From: Actinomycetes bacterium
GTDB lineage: Bacteria > Actinomycetota > Acidimicrobiia > Acidimicrobiales > GCA-2861595
Direction of reading: 5' to 3'
Assembly (NCBI GenBank): GCA_023264975.1
Contig: JAHFUS010000030.1
Span: forward strand, 1-47,674
Length of the DNA: 47,674 nucleotides
The stretch's first letter is position 1. Every line of letters begins with the position of its first letter. Shown piece by piece: positions 15,763 through 24,846 of this stretch. The position numbers and the translations under genes were made by a program. The notes beneath the pieces are model-generated. The model worked only from the letters and a program-made list of their open reading frames with translations. It did not search any database and had not been told where the DNA came from.

Positions 15763-16953
15763 GTGGGTTTCACGCGGGACATCGTGGTGGTCGGGGGGTG
15801 CGGGCACGTGGGCCTCCCGCTCGGCCTGACCTTCGCCGAGCGGGGACTGAACGTCGCCCTCTACGACGTGAACGAGGCGGCGGTCGCCACCGTGAACTCC
15901 GGGACGATGCCCTTCGACGAGCCGGGCGCTGAGGAAGTCCTGCGCCGGGTGGTCGGCACGAACTTCGAGGCGAGCACCGACCCATGTGTCGTCCGGTCGG
16001 CCGAGTGCGTGGTGGTCGTCATCGGCACGCCCGTGGACGAGCACCTCAACCCCGATCCACTTGCCGTGCCCTTCGCCGTGGAGGCGCTGGCCGCCCACCT
16101 CGTCGACGGCCAGTTGCTCGTGCTCCGCAGCACCCTCTACCCGGGAGTGACCACACTGGTGGCCGAGGTCATCGAGCGCCTCGGGCTCGACGTCGATGTC
16201 GCGTTCTGCCCTGAGCGCATCGCCGAGGGCAAGGCCATGGTCGAGCTGTACGAGCTGCCGCAAATCGTGTCGGGACGGAGCCCGCAGGCGGTCGAGCGGG
16301 CCGAGAAGCTCTTCCGTAACCTCACCGAGCAGGTCGTGCACCTCGAGCCCGAGGAAGCCGAGCTGGCCAAGCTGTTCACCAACACGTGGCGGTACCTGCG
16401 CTTCGCCATCGCCAACCAGCTGTTCATGATCGCCAACGACTTCGGTGTCGACTACGAGCGCCTGCGCTCGGCCATGGCCTTCGACTACCCCCGGGCGGCC
16501 GACCTGCCCGGCGCCGGCTTCGCCGCCGGGCCGTGCCTGTTCAAGGACACCATGCAGCTGGCCGCTTTCAACAACAACAACTTCGTGCTCGGCCACGCCA
16601 GCATGACGGTGAACGAGGGTCTGCCCCTGTACCTGGTGGCGCGTCTGGAGAAGCAGTACGACCTGAAGTCGCTCACCGTCGGCATCCTCGGCATGGCGTT
16701 CAAGGCGGAGTCGGACGACATCCGGTCGAGCCTCAGCTACAAGTTGAAGCGCATCCTGCGGTTCAAGGCGGGCGCCGTGCTGTGCACCGACCCCTACGTG
16801 ACCGTCGACTCCGGTCTCGTGCCGCTCGACGATGTGCTGGAAATGGCGGACCTCCTCATCGTGGGCGCACCGCATCGCGTGTACGCCGACCTCGAGCTGC
16901 GTCAGCCGGTCGTCGACGTGTGGAACCTGTTCGGCCGAGGCGTCCGCACATGA
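15763..16953 (+). CDS. Nucleotide-sugar 6-dehydrogenase (UDP-glucose / UDP-ManNAc dehydrogenase family)
   Basis: A 396-residue cytoplasmic enzyme that oxidises the C6 hydroxyl of a nucleotide sugar to a uronic acid with two NAD+. Seen: N-terminal NAD fold with GGCGHVGLPLG (11-21), VIGTPVDEH near 87, the central helix with FTNTWRYLRFAIANQL around 205-220, catalytic Cys258 in GFAAGPCLFKD, and a C-terminal domain with ILGMAFKAESDDIR. CPERIAEGKAMVEL (149-162) is closer to UDP-N-acetylmannosamine-type dehydrogenases than to classic UDP-glucose dehydrogenase; the true substrate is not decided by sequence. GTG start with a strong ribosome-binding site. Overlaps the next gene by four bases. Confidence 0.88.
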   Translation: MGFTRDIVVVGGCGHVGLPLGLTFAERGLNVALYDVNEAAVATVNSGTMPFDEPGAEEVLRRVVGTNFEASTDPCVVRSAECVVVVIGTPVDEHLNPDPLAVPFAVEALAAHLVDGQLLVLRSTLYPGVTTLVAEVIERLGLDVDVAFCPERIAEGKAMVELYELPQIVSGRSPQAVERAEKLFRNLTEQVVHLEPEEAELAKLFTNTWRYLRFAIANQLFMIANDFGVDYERLRSAMAFDYPRAADLPGAGFAAGPCLFKDTMQLAAFNNNNFVLGHASMTVNEGLPLYLVARLEKQYDLKSLTVGILGMAFKAESDDIRSSLSYKLKRILRFKAGAVLCTDPYVTVDSGLVPLDDVLEMADLLIVGAPHRVYADLELRQPVVDVWNLFGRGVRT

Positions 16954-17699
16954 TCGGCCCGGACGAAGCGCCGCGCCTGACGGTGGTGATCACCGCGTAC
17001 AACGAGGGCGACCAGATCGTCACGTGCCTCGACCGCGTGCTCGAGGCGGTCACCCTGTCGTGCGAAGTTCTCGTGGTGTACGACACGCCCGACGACACCA
17101 CCGCCCCGTACGTCGAGAAGTACGCCGAGACGGACCCGAGGGTCGTCCCGTCGCTCAACGCGTACGGGCGGGGGCCGGCGCGCGCCATCCGATGGGGTGT
17201 CGACCAGGCCCGGGCGAGAGTCGTGGTCGTCACCATGGCCGACGGGTGCGACGACCCGCAGCAGATCGACCAGCTGGCCCGCCTGGTCGAGCGCGGCGTC
17301 GTGGTCGCCGCCGCCTCTCGCTATGCCCAAGGGGGCCAGCAGGTGGGCGGTCCCCTCCTCAAGCGCACCATGTCCCGGATGGCCGGCCTCTCCCTCCACC
17401 TCTTCGCCCGGGTCGGCACCCGCGACGCCACGAACTCGTTCAAGGCCTACGACCGCACGTTCGTACGCAACGTCGGCATCGAGTCCGACGCCGGCTTCGA
17501 GGTGGGCCTCGAGCTGGTCGCCAAAGCGAGGCGGCTGCGCCTTCCCGTGGCCGAGGTCCCGACCATATGGCTCGACCGCAGCTTCGGGGTGTCGAACTTC
17601 AAGCTGGCGAAGTGGCTCCCGAAATACCTGCGTTGGTACCGCTTCGCCTACGGTCCCAAACTGCGGATGGAACACTTCACGAAGGACGTGGTTTCGTGA
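16950..17699 (+). CDS. GT2 glycosyltransferase, dolichol-phosphate-mannose-synthase-like
   Basis: A 249-residue transferase without membrane spans. LTVVITAYNEGDQIVTCLDR at the start and VVVVTMADGCDDPQQIDQL near residue 92 are the donor-binding blocks of the DPM-synthase/GT2 group, with ADGCDD replacing the usual DxD. Such enzymes often transfer a sugar from a nucleotide donor to polyprenyl phosphate, which could feed the membrane GT-C type proteins encoded just downstream; this link is an inference. ATG at 16950 overlaps the dehydrogenase stop, and the gene overlaps the epimerase by four bases, so these genes form one operon. Confidence 0.85.
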   Translation: MIGPDEAPRLTVVITAYNEGDQIVTCLDRVLEAVTLSCEVLVVYDTPDDTTAPYVEKYAETDPRVVPSLNAYGRGPARAIRWGVDQARARVVVVTMADGCDDPQQIDQLARLVERGVVVAAASRYAQGGQQVGGPLLKRTMSRMAGLSLHLFARVGTRDATNSFKAYDRTFVRNVGIESDAGFEVGLELVAKARRLRLPVAEVPTIWLDRSFGVSNFKLAKWLPKYLRWYRFAYGPKLRMEHFTKDVVS

Positions 17700-18721
17700 G
17701 CAAGGTCCTGGTCACAGGTTCGGCCGGCTTCATCGGCGGCTATCTCGTCGAGGAGCTCCTCGCTCGCGGTCACGAGGTCGTCGGTCTCGACAACTTCTCG
17801 AAGTACGGGAAGGTCGCCCGTTCCTACGACGACCATGCCCGCTACTCGCTGGTGGAGGGCGACGCGCGCGATGCGGCGCTCCTCACCGACCTGCTGATGG
17901 ACTGCGACCACCTCATCGCCGGGGCCGCCATGATCGGCGGCATCTCGTACTTCCACGCCTACGCCTACGACCTGCTGGCGACCAACGAGCGGATCATGGC
18001 GTCCACCTGCGACGCCGCCATCGCCGCCCACAGCGACGGCCACCTGGAGAAGGTCACCTACCTCAGCTCGTCGATGGTCTACGAGTCGGCGCCCACATGG
18101 CCCTCATTCGAGGGCCAAGAGCGCGAGATCCCGCCGCCCATGTCGTCCTACGGCTTCCAGAAGCTGGCCGTCGAGTACTACGCCCGCGCCGCCTTCGAGC
18201 AGTACGGGTTGCCGTACACCATCGTGCGCCCCTTCAACTGCGTGGGCGTGGGCGAGGGACGTGCACTGGGCGACGTCGAGGTGCTGAGCGGCAACGTGGC
18301 CCTGGCCATGAGCCACGTCGTGCCCGACCTGGTGCAGAAGGTGCTTAAGGGCCAGGACCCGCTGCACATCCTGGGCGACGGCTCCCAGGTGCGGCATTAC
18401 ACCTACGGCGGCGACCTGGCGCGCGGCATCGTGGCCGCCATGGAGCACCCCGACGCCCGCAACGACGACTTCAACCTGTCGACCGACGTGTCCACCACCG
18501 TGCTCGAGCTGGCCGAGGTCATCTGGCGCAAGGTGAAGGGCCCGGACGAGCCGCTCCGCTGGGTGTCCGACGATCCCTACCTCTACGACGTGCAGCGGCG
18601 CGTACCGTCGACGGAGAAGTCGGCGAAGGTGCTCGGCTTCGAGGCGACGACGAGACTCGACGAGATGCTGGACGAGGTCATCCCGTGGATCGAGGCGGCC
18701 TTGCGGGATGGACGCATCTGA
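17696..18721 (+). CDS. NAD-dependent sugar epimerase/dehydratase (extended SDR)
   Basis: A 341-residue nucleotide-sugar enzyme. VLVTGSAGFIGGYLVEELL is the NAD-binding glycine motif; the active site is seen as YLSSSMVYE (Ser) and YGFQKLAVEYY (Tyr-x3-Lys). IVRPFNCVGVGEG and HILGDGSQVRHYTYGGDLA are standard for the family. It may be a UDP-sugar 4-epimerase or a related enzyme; the motif SSMVYE with an inserted IGGISYFHAYAYDLL loop resembles GDP-mannose 3,5-epimerase-like members more than GalE, but I cannot fix the substrate. GTG start inside the end of the previous gene; the next gene begins 3 bases after the stop. Confidence 0.85.
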   Translation: MSKVLVTGSAGFIGGYLVEELLARGHEVVGLDNFSKYGKVARSYDDHARYSLVEGDARDAALLTDLLMDCDHLIAGAAMIGGISYFHAYAYDLLATNERIMASTCDAAIAAHSDGHLEKVTYLSSSMVYESAPTWPSFEGQEREIPPPMSSYGFQKLAVEYYARAAFEQYGLPYTIVRPFNCVGVGEGRALGDVEVLSGNVALAMSHVVPDLVQKVLKGQDPLHILGDGSQVRHYTYGGDLARGIVAAMEHPDARNDDFNLSTDVSTTVLELAEVIWRKVKGPDEPLRWVSDDPYLYDVQRRVPSTEKSAKVLGFEATTRLDEMLDEVIPWIEAALRDGRI

Positions 18722-18724
18722 GCG

Positions 18725-20485
18725 ATGTCGGTCGAGCTGTCGGGCGCCTCCGTTGAGGCTCGCACGCTCGACAACGGGATACCGCTACGCGCGGCCGGAG
18801 GGCGGCTCCGTGGGTACCTCCGATTCGCCGACCGACAGGCCGCCGTGGCCGTGGCTATCCACATCGTCTCACTCGCCTTCGCCGGGGTCGTCGTCATGTG
18901 GCTCAACCGTCGCCAGTGGTTCTTCGGCGACGAGTGGGAGTTCGTAGCCAACCGCCTGCGCGGGGCAGGTCGGGCGCTGCTCGCCCCGCACAACGAGCAC
19001 TGGTCGACGGGGCCGATCCTGATCTACCGCGGCCTCTATGCCGTCTTCGGGCTCCGGTCCTATCTCCCGTACGTGGCGGTGCTGGTGACGTTCCACCTCC
19101 TCGCCACCCATCTGTTATGGCGGCTCCTGCGTCGTGCCGACGTGGCGCCGCTGATCGCGTCAGCGCTCGCCGCCGTCTTCTCCGTGCTCGGCGCGGGATC
19201 GGAGAACCTGCTCTGGGCCTTCCAGATCGGCTTCGTGGCTTCGGTAGCGCTCGGGCTCCTGCACATCCTGCTCGTCGACCATGACGGACCGTTCGACCGT
19301 CGGGACAGGGCGGCGTGGGGGGTGGGGATGGCGGCGCTCACCTTCTCCGGGATCAGCGTCACGATGCTGGCCATGAGCGGGCTGGTCGTCCTCATTCGGC
19401 GCGGCGTCAAGTCGGCGCTGTACGCGGTGGCGCCGCCGGCTGCCGTCTACGCCGTGTGGTTCGTGTGGGTGGGCCACGAAGGCCTGAAGCACCAGGACCG
19501 AGGCGTCGACCTCGTGCTCGCCATCCCGACCTATGTCTGGACCGGGCTGTCGTCGGCCCTGGAACGGAGCAGCGGGCTGCCCGGAGCCGGTTCGACCCTC
19601 GTCATCCTGCTCGTCGTCGGGCTCCTGGTGCACCACGCAGGCCGAGCGGCGGCGGCGCCGACGGCCATGGCGGTCGGTGCTGTGCTCCTCTTCGCCGTGC
19701 TCAGCATCGGGCGCTCCGCCCAGGGCATCGACCAGGCCACGTCGGGCCGGTACGTCTACATCGCTATCGCCCTTCTGCTCCCGAGCGTGGGGATCCTTCT
19801 GTCCCATCCGGCGGTACGCCCGGCTCCCCGGCAGGCGGTGGTGCTTGTCATTGTGGGGTTCGTCCTCCTGAACGGCCTGGGCGCACTGCGCCTTGACAGC
19901 CGCAACCAGGGTGATCGAGAGGTGCAGATGCGGCACAGAATCCTGGCCGCCGCCGACCTGGTCTCGTCCCGCCGTGAGGTCGTTGCGACCCTTCCGGAGC
20001 CGATGTACTCGCCCGATCTGACGGTCACCGTCCTCGAGCGACTGCTCCGGGACAAGGCGCTCCCCGTGGGCCTCCACATTCCCGAGCCCGACGTCCTTGC
20101 CGCCGCCGGCGACCTCCAGGTCGCGCTGGTGCCGGCCCCTCCGTCGAACGTCGGCGGGCCGGTGGCCGGGCGGCCGGTGATCACCGGAGTGGGGGTCGTG
20201 GTCGACAGGGACGGCTGCGCTGCGCTCACGACCACCGCCGGTATGCCCGCCCACGCCGAGGTCCGCATCGCCGCCCCCACCGCCATGCCTGTCCGCTCCG
20301 TCGCCGGGGGCGAGCTCGAGGTCGCTCTCCGGTCGGCGGACGACCCCAACGTGGTCGGTCCCTCCCGCACCTTTGCCCTCGCCCCCGGAGAGACCAGCTG
20401 GCTCCACGTGGCGAGGATCGGCCCGATGTCCCTGACCATGCCACCCGGGAGCCGACTCTGTGGCGTACAGGCGGCGCCCGGCTGA
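18725..20485 (+). CDS. Multi-spanning membrane protein, GT-C-type glycosyltransferase candidate
   Basis: A 586-residue protein with about ten membrane spans between residues 40 and 390 and a C-terminal extracytoplasmic domain of about 180 residues. After the first span it has RRQWFFGDEWEFV; an acidic pair in the first outer loop is the usual mark of GT-C enzymes that use polyprenyl-linked sugars. I do not recognise a named family. The order after a DPM-like transferase supports a role in adding sugars outside the membrane. The start ATG at 18725 follows the epimerase stop by 3 bases. The C-terminal domain is beta-rich by appearance, perhaps for substrate binding. Confidence 0.65.
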   Translation: MSVELSGASVEARTLDNGIPLRAAGGRLRGYLRFADRQAAVAVAIHIVSLAFAGVVVMWLNRRQWFFGDEWEFVANRLRGAGRALLAPHNEHWSTGPILIYRGLYAVFGLRSYLPYVAVLVTFHLLATHLLWRLLRRADVAPLIASALAAVFSVLGAGSENLLWAFQIGFVASVALGLLHILLVDHDGPFDRRDRAAWGVGMAALTFSGISVTMLAMSGLVVLIRRGVKSALYAVAPPAAVYAVWFVWVGHEGLKHQDRGVDLVLAIPTYVWTGLSSALERSSGLPGAGSTLVILLVVGLLVHHAGRAAAAPTAMAVGAVLLFAVLSIGRSAQGIDQATSGRYVYIAIALLLPSVGILLSHPAVRPAPRQAVVLVIVGFVLLNGLGALRLDSRNQGDREVQMRHRILAAADLVSSRREVVATLPEPMYSPDLTVTVLERLLRDKALPVGLHIPEPDVLAAAGDLQVALVPAPPSNVGGPVAGRPVITGVGVVVDRDGCAALTTTAGMPAHAEVRIAAPTAMPVRSVAGGELEVALRSADDPNVVGPSRTFALAPGETSWLHVARIGPMSLTMPPGSRLCGVQAAPG

Positions 20486-22007
20486 GCCGGACGCCGGCCC
20501 CGAGACCCGGAAGGGCAAGCCGTATGCTGCCGCTGACATGGCCGGCGTCGACGTGGGTCCCGGCCTCCGCCCGGTTGTAGGCGAAGTGCAGTCGTCGGCC
20601 GGCGGGCCCGGCGCCATGCCCGCCCACGGACGACCCGGCTGGCGGCGAGCGTCGTCGGTCCCGATCCTGCTCCTGCCGATCGTCATCGTGTCTGTCTGCT
20701 TCTTCCCGGGACACATGAGCAATGACACGCTCGCCCAGATCGGGCAGGCCCGGGACGGCGGCTTCACCAACCAGCACGCGCCGCTCCTCATCGGCTTGTG
20801 GCACCTGGTGTGGCCTCTCGGCGTGGGCCCCGGGTCGATCCTCGTGGTCCAGGTGACCGTATTCGTCGGTGGGACCTACCTGATCCTCCGCGGCTTGTTC
20901 GCCGGGTGGATCGCCGCCTTGCTCACGGCGGTGATAGCGCTGTCGCCTGCCGTCTTCGGCATGTTGGGCTATCTCAGCAGGGACACCTGGTCGACCGCCC
21001 TGCTGATGGCGACGTTCGGCCTGCTGGCGTGGTCGCTCCGCGAAGGTGCGAGAGGCTCGCGTCTCCTGGTGGTCTCCGCACTCGCTGCGTCGTGGTTGAC
21101 CCTCGCCTCGCGGCAGAACGCAGTCGCCGCGGTCGCGGTGGCGAACGCTGCCATCGCTTGGCAGGTCCTCGGGCCGCGCCTCCCGCGGCGAGCCTTCGCC
21201 GGGTTGATGGTGGTCGCTTCGGTGGGCGGCATTCTTACGATCGGCATGTTCGCCAGCCAGGTCGCGGTGTCCAAGCTGATGGGCGTCCGAGATGTGCATC
21301 CCGAGCAGTACGTGTTCATCTACGACCTCGAGCTGCTCTCCCACGACCTGCACCGGAACCTGTTCCCGGCCGACGTCATGCCCCGTCGAGACCTCGCGAC
21401 GATCGAGCAGTACTACAACATCGACTCGGTCAACCCGCTGCTCTTCTCGCCGGACCCACCGGTCCGCAGCCCGTTGGCCGACGGGCCGCTCCGATCGCTT
21501 CGCCGGGCCTGGAAGCGGAGCATCGCCGACCAGCCCGTCGACTACCTGAAGGGGCGGTGGAGGCTGTGGCTGCGCCAGGTCTCGCTCACACGGGAAGCCG
21601 ACTTCATCTACCACCCCGTCGTGGACCCGAATCCATGGGGCCTTCAGGTCCGGTTTGCCTCGCTTGACGAGGCGGCCGGCGACTACGTGGAATTCTTCGC
21701 CGATCCCCGAACGCTCGACGGTGGCCCGTTGCACAGGGTGTGGGTGTACCTGCTGCTCGACGTGGTGGGCGCCCTCGCGCTCATTCGGAAGAAGATGCGT
21801 CCGGCCCAACGAGTCGTGGCGATGCTGGCCCTGGCGGTGGTGGCGCACCAGGCCGGCCTTTTCCTCGGCGCCATGGGTACGCAGTACCGCTTCCAGTTCC
21901 CGGCGGTGGTGGTGGGTCTCGTGGTGCTGTTCGTCCTGATCCAGCACCTGTCACGGATGCGGCGGGCACGGCCGGACCGCGACCTCGCGACTCCGTCGGC
22001 CGTCTGA
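20460..22007 (+). CDS. Multi-spanning membrane protein of the glycan locus, unknown exact function
   Basis: A 515-residue protein with about nine membrane spans and two longer outer loops. The first outer loop (FFPGHMSNDTLAQIGQARDG, then GFTNQHAPLL) has the form 'SpDt..q..qa..g...d.Hpp', seen in a group of uncharacterised bacterial polyprenyl-sugar-type membrane transferases. A loop at about 280-390 carries many charged residues. GTG at 20460 overlaps the previous gene by 26 bases; an ATG at 20538 would remove a polar 26-residue leader and is a good alternative. Its end lies only 12 bases from the end of the facing gene at 22020. Confidence 0.6.
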   Translation: MAYRRRPAEPDAGPETRKGKPYAAADMAGVDVGPGLRPVVGEVQSSAGGPGAMPAHGRPGWRRASSVPILLLPIVIVSVCFFPGHMSNDTLAQIGQARDGGFTNQHAPLLIGLWHLVWPLGVGPGSILVVQVTVFVGGTYLILRGLFAGWIAALLTAVIALSPAVFGMLGYLSRDTWSTALLMATFGLLAWSLREGARGSRLLVVSALAASWLTLASRQNAVAAVAVANAAIAWQVLGPRLPRRAFAGLMVVASVGGILTIGMFASQVAVSKLMGVRDVHPEQYVFIYDLELLSHDLHRNLFPADVMPRRDLATIEQYYNIDSVNPLLFSPDPPVRSPLADGPLRSLRRAWKRSIADQPVDYLKGRWRLWLRQVSLTREADFIYHPVVDPNPWGLQVRFASLDEAAGDYVEFFADPRTLDGGPLHRVWVYLLLDVVGALALIRKKMRPAQRVVAMLALAVVAHQAGLFLGAMGTQYRFQFPAVVVGLVVLFVLIQHLSRMRRARPDRDLATPSAV

Positions 22008-22019
22008 TTCTTCCTGCGG

Positions 22020-24821
22020 TCAGCGCTGCAACCGGATGCCGGTAATGTCCTCCCGCCGGTCGGAGCGCAGCCGGAGCTCTGGCCCAGAGTATGCGTACCA
22101 CTGCGGGCAGCTGCCGACCCGCACTCGGTACCGGGTCTCCTGGCGGCCGATCGACCTGAACGTGATCGGGGACTTGCTGCCTGGATGCGACAGGGCGAAG
22201 GTGTCGTCCCTGAGCGGAGCACCGGTGTCGATCACCAGATGGCTGAACCGCTTCAGATCGACGTCGTCGGGCACCCGGATGGACACCTCCTGGCCACCGC
22301 CCGAGCGCGTCAGCGTGAAGGGCAGGGATACGTCCGCCGTCGGCGAGGCGGAGGACGGCCGGTCGGCGAGGAACTCGGGCGCCGTGCCCCAGTCGCAGGG
22401 CCTGCTGTCGGCCAAGAGGTTCTCGGTGCCGATGGGCTGCGTCAGCTTCGGGGCGAGTGTGCCGAGCGGGGGGCTCTCGGCGTCCGAGCGGATGAGGAGC
22501 AGGTAGCTGCGGACCCACACCAGCGGGCGGTACCGGCGCAGGACGTACTCGCCCACCTCATAGTGGCGAACGGTGCCGGGGATGTCGTCCCAGTTGGGAA
22601 GGCCGTACCCACCGTCGAGCACGACCACCTTCGGCCGCACCCGCCGCAGCGCGCCGATCAGGTCGCGCTGGACCTCACGGCGGATCGCCGTGCTGAGGTG
22701 GTAGTAGCGAGTGGCCGGCCGTGTTCCGAGGAGGTAGTGGAACAGCGCCGGAGAGTTCGTCATGTCGAACACCCGGTCCGTCGGGCCGACAACTGCGTCG
22801 AGCACCAGGCTGAGGTCGTTCTGCAGCCCCGCGTCAGTGGCGGTGCCGGTCGTGTAGCCCCAGCGGGGCTGCTCCTCGGGGACGGCGACGTCCCAGCTGT
22901 GGGGGATGCGCTGGTAGGCGTTCCCCAACGGTGCGCCTGGCGTCATCGCGATTACCAGCACGACGAGCACCAGGGTGACGGGGTGTCGCGTGGTCACCCC
23001 GCCGATCCGCGTGCCCCATCGCTGACGGCTCAAGGCCGACTCGGCGGCATCGACCAGCAGGTGGAGCGCGTAATAGAGGAGCGGTAGCGAAGCGGCCAGG
23101 ACATGAAAGACGTGGGCGTCGGCCCGGCTGAGGAACTTGCGGACGTAGAGGAGGACGAAGACGGCAACCGAGGCCATCACCCAGTCGGCAACCGCGACGC
23201 GCCGTCGCGCCGCGAGACGGGCTCCGAAACGCCAAAGGAAGAGCAGGGCCACCGCCGGCGGGGCCACGACGGCGAACCAGAAGTCGAACCCGGTCCCGCT
23301 CAACGGGATGCCGCCGGTCAACACGTGGTCGGGAACGAAGGCACGGAAGTAGAAGAAGAAGCTCCCGAGTGCCCGGTACCGCGCCAGGTACGCGCACCAG
23401 GCGCCAACGGCGATCACCGAGGTGCTCGCGCACCATATGGTCCGCCGGAAGTTGTGCTTCAGGCCTCGCTCGGGCTCGCGATACCACAGCTCGAACGCCA
23501 CCACCGTGCTGCCGGCGGCAAGCACGGCGAACGCCGACTCGGGGGTGATCACGACGTTGGCGAGGCCGAGCAGCACGAAGCCGACTGCCCGCACCCGTGT
23601 CGGCTTGCGCAGCAGGGCCGCCAGCACGAGCAGGAGGTACGGCACGAGGACGAACCGGTTGAGCTCGGGCGTGAGCCAACCTTGCAGGACCAGGCTCGTG
23701 GTGAGTACGAGGAAGAGCCAGTTCCGCCCGAACAGGTACACGTTCAGCAGGTAGAGGCTCACCCAATGGACCGGCCCGAGCAGGGCCGACTGGCCGGCGA
23801 GCGCGCCCCAGATGTCGTTGCGGAACACCCACATGCCCAGCCCACTGTGGGCCACGTCCTCGACCAGACCGTGGACGAAGAGGACGTCCCGCCATGGAAA
23901 TGCGCCGTGGAGGATGAGATCGGCCGCGGCCAGGCTCTCCCCGTCGTGGAAGAAGTCGAGGCCGGCCACCGGCCCGGGCAGCCCGGCGATCAGGAGGAAC
24001 ACGCCGGCCGAGCCGGCGACGAGCACGACGGCCCGACGCTCGATCCGCCTCAGCTCGTCGTCTGATCGGGCCCGTACGATCGCCCTCAGAGTGAACCCGA
24101 GGAGAGCCATGCCCGCACCGGCCGCGAGCCAGAGCGGCATCCACGGATGGTGGCGGACGCTGCCGTCGGCGACCACACTCACCCTGGCGCTCGCCGAGAC
24201 CCAGTACAGCAGCAGAAACGTGAACCGGACGGATACGGCGTTGGCGACTGCCCGCCGCCCGCCGGCCGTGCCCACCGGCGATGGAATGAGCCGGGCAGCC
24301 GAGCCGAGAAAGATGACGACGGTGTACCCGGTGGCGCAGGCGACGACGACGAGCCAGAACCACCGCGACACCTGCAGGATGAACGCCACTTCGAGCCCGA
24401 TCACCGCTCCGACGAAAAGCGATCGGCCGAGGCCCGCCCTGGTGGACGCTTCGCCCGGCACAGCCTCGGCCGTCGACAGCTGGCAGACCTCCCGAATTCC
24501 TCCGGAGCGGGGACCCGACGCCGGGCGCCATCCCAATGCGACACAAGCGGCCAGCGTGAGCAGCGGGAAGAGGACGACCACGACGTCGTAGGTCCTGAAG
24601 TAGCCGTAGACGTCGAAGTTCCTATGGATGGGGTACCCGACGACATCGGTACGCACATGGAGGCCCTCCGGCAGGGACGACCGCACGACGAGCGAGACCA
24701 GCGCCGCGACGCCCGCTGCGACGCCGAGCCTGACCGGCCGCAACCTCCGCCCCACCGGGTGCGAAGGCGATGGCGCTTCCTGCTCCGGCGCCGGCGTGCG
24801 ACCGTTCGTCGCCACTTTCAC
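22020..24821 (-). CDS. Large multi-spanning membrane protein, GT-C-like
   Basis: A 933-residue protein with roughly 15 hydrophobic spans up to residue 660 and a C-terminal outer region of about 270 residues with a beta-rich end. The loop GLDFFHDGESLAAADLILHG, with acidic residues after a membrane span, resembles the catalytic first loop of GT-C transferases, but it lies about 300 residues in, so the N-terminal third may be a separate membrane module. I cannot name a family. It is the last gene of the ten-gene heptose run and begins 25 bases after the methyltransferase gene. It could add a sugar (perhaps heptose) outside the membrane; that is a guess from context. Confidence 0.6.
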   Translation of the reverse strand: MKVATNGRTPAPEQEAPSPSHPVGRRLRPVRLGVAAGVAALVSLVVRSSLPEGLHVRTDVVGYPIHRNFDVYGYFRTYDVVVVLFPLLTLAACVALGWRPASGPRSGGIREVCQLSTAEAVPGEASTRAGLGRSLFVGAVIGLEVAFILQVSRWFWLVVVACATGYTVVIFLGSAARLIPSPVGTAGGRRAVANAVSVRFTFLLLYWVSASARVSVVADGSVRHHPWMPLWLAAGAGMALLGFTLRAIVRARSDDELRRIERRAVVLVAGSAGVFLLIAGLPGPVAGLDFFHDGESLAAADLILHGAFPWRDVLFVHGLVEDVAHSGLGMWVFRNDIWGALAGQSALLGPVHWVSLYLLNVYLFGRNWLFLVLTTSLVLQGWLTPELNRFVLVPYLLLVLAALLRKPTRVRAVGFVLLGLANVVITPESAFAVLAAGSTVVAFELWYREPERGLKHNFRRTIWCASTSVIAVGAWCAYLARYRALGSFFFYFRAFVPDHVLTGGIPLSGTGFDFWFAVVAPPAVALLFLWRFGARLAARRRVAVADWVMASVAVFVLLYVRKFLSRADAHVFHVLAASLPLLYYALHLLVDAAESALSRQRWGTRIGGVTTRHPVTLVLVVLVIAMTPGAPLGNAYQRIPHSWDVAVPEEQPRWGYTTGTATDAGLQNDLSLVLDAVVGPTDRVFDMTNSPALFHYLLGTRPATRYYHLSTAIRREVQRDLIGALRRVRPKVVVLDGGYGLPNWDDIPGTVRHYEVGEYVLRRYRPLVWVRSYLLLIRSDAESPPLGTLAPKLTQPIGTENLLADSRPCDWGTAPEFLADRPSSASPTADVSLPFTLTRSGGGQEVSIRVPDDVDLKRFSHLVIDTGAPLRDDTFALSHPGSKSPITFRSIGRQETRYRVRVGSCPQWYAYSGPELRLRSDRREDITGIRLQR

Positions 24822-24846
24822 CGGGCGAGCAGTACCCGGAGCGCCC

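Noticed and set aside
14122-16875. A 917-codon minus-strand open frame opposite the GT2 and dehydrogenase genes.
   Set aside because: The plus strand codes for well-conserved enzymes here; the antisense product has no motif.
19160-20791. A 543-codon minus-strand frame and a similar one at 20226-21947.
   Set aside because: Antisense to multi-spanning membrane proteins; the products are His/Arg/Gly-rich without hydrophobic spans.
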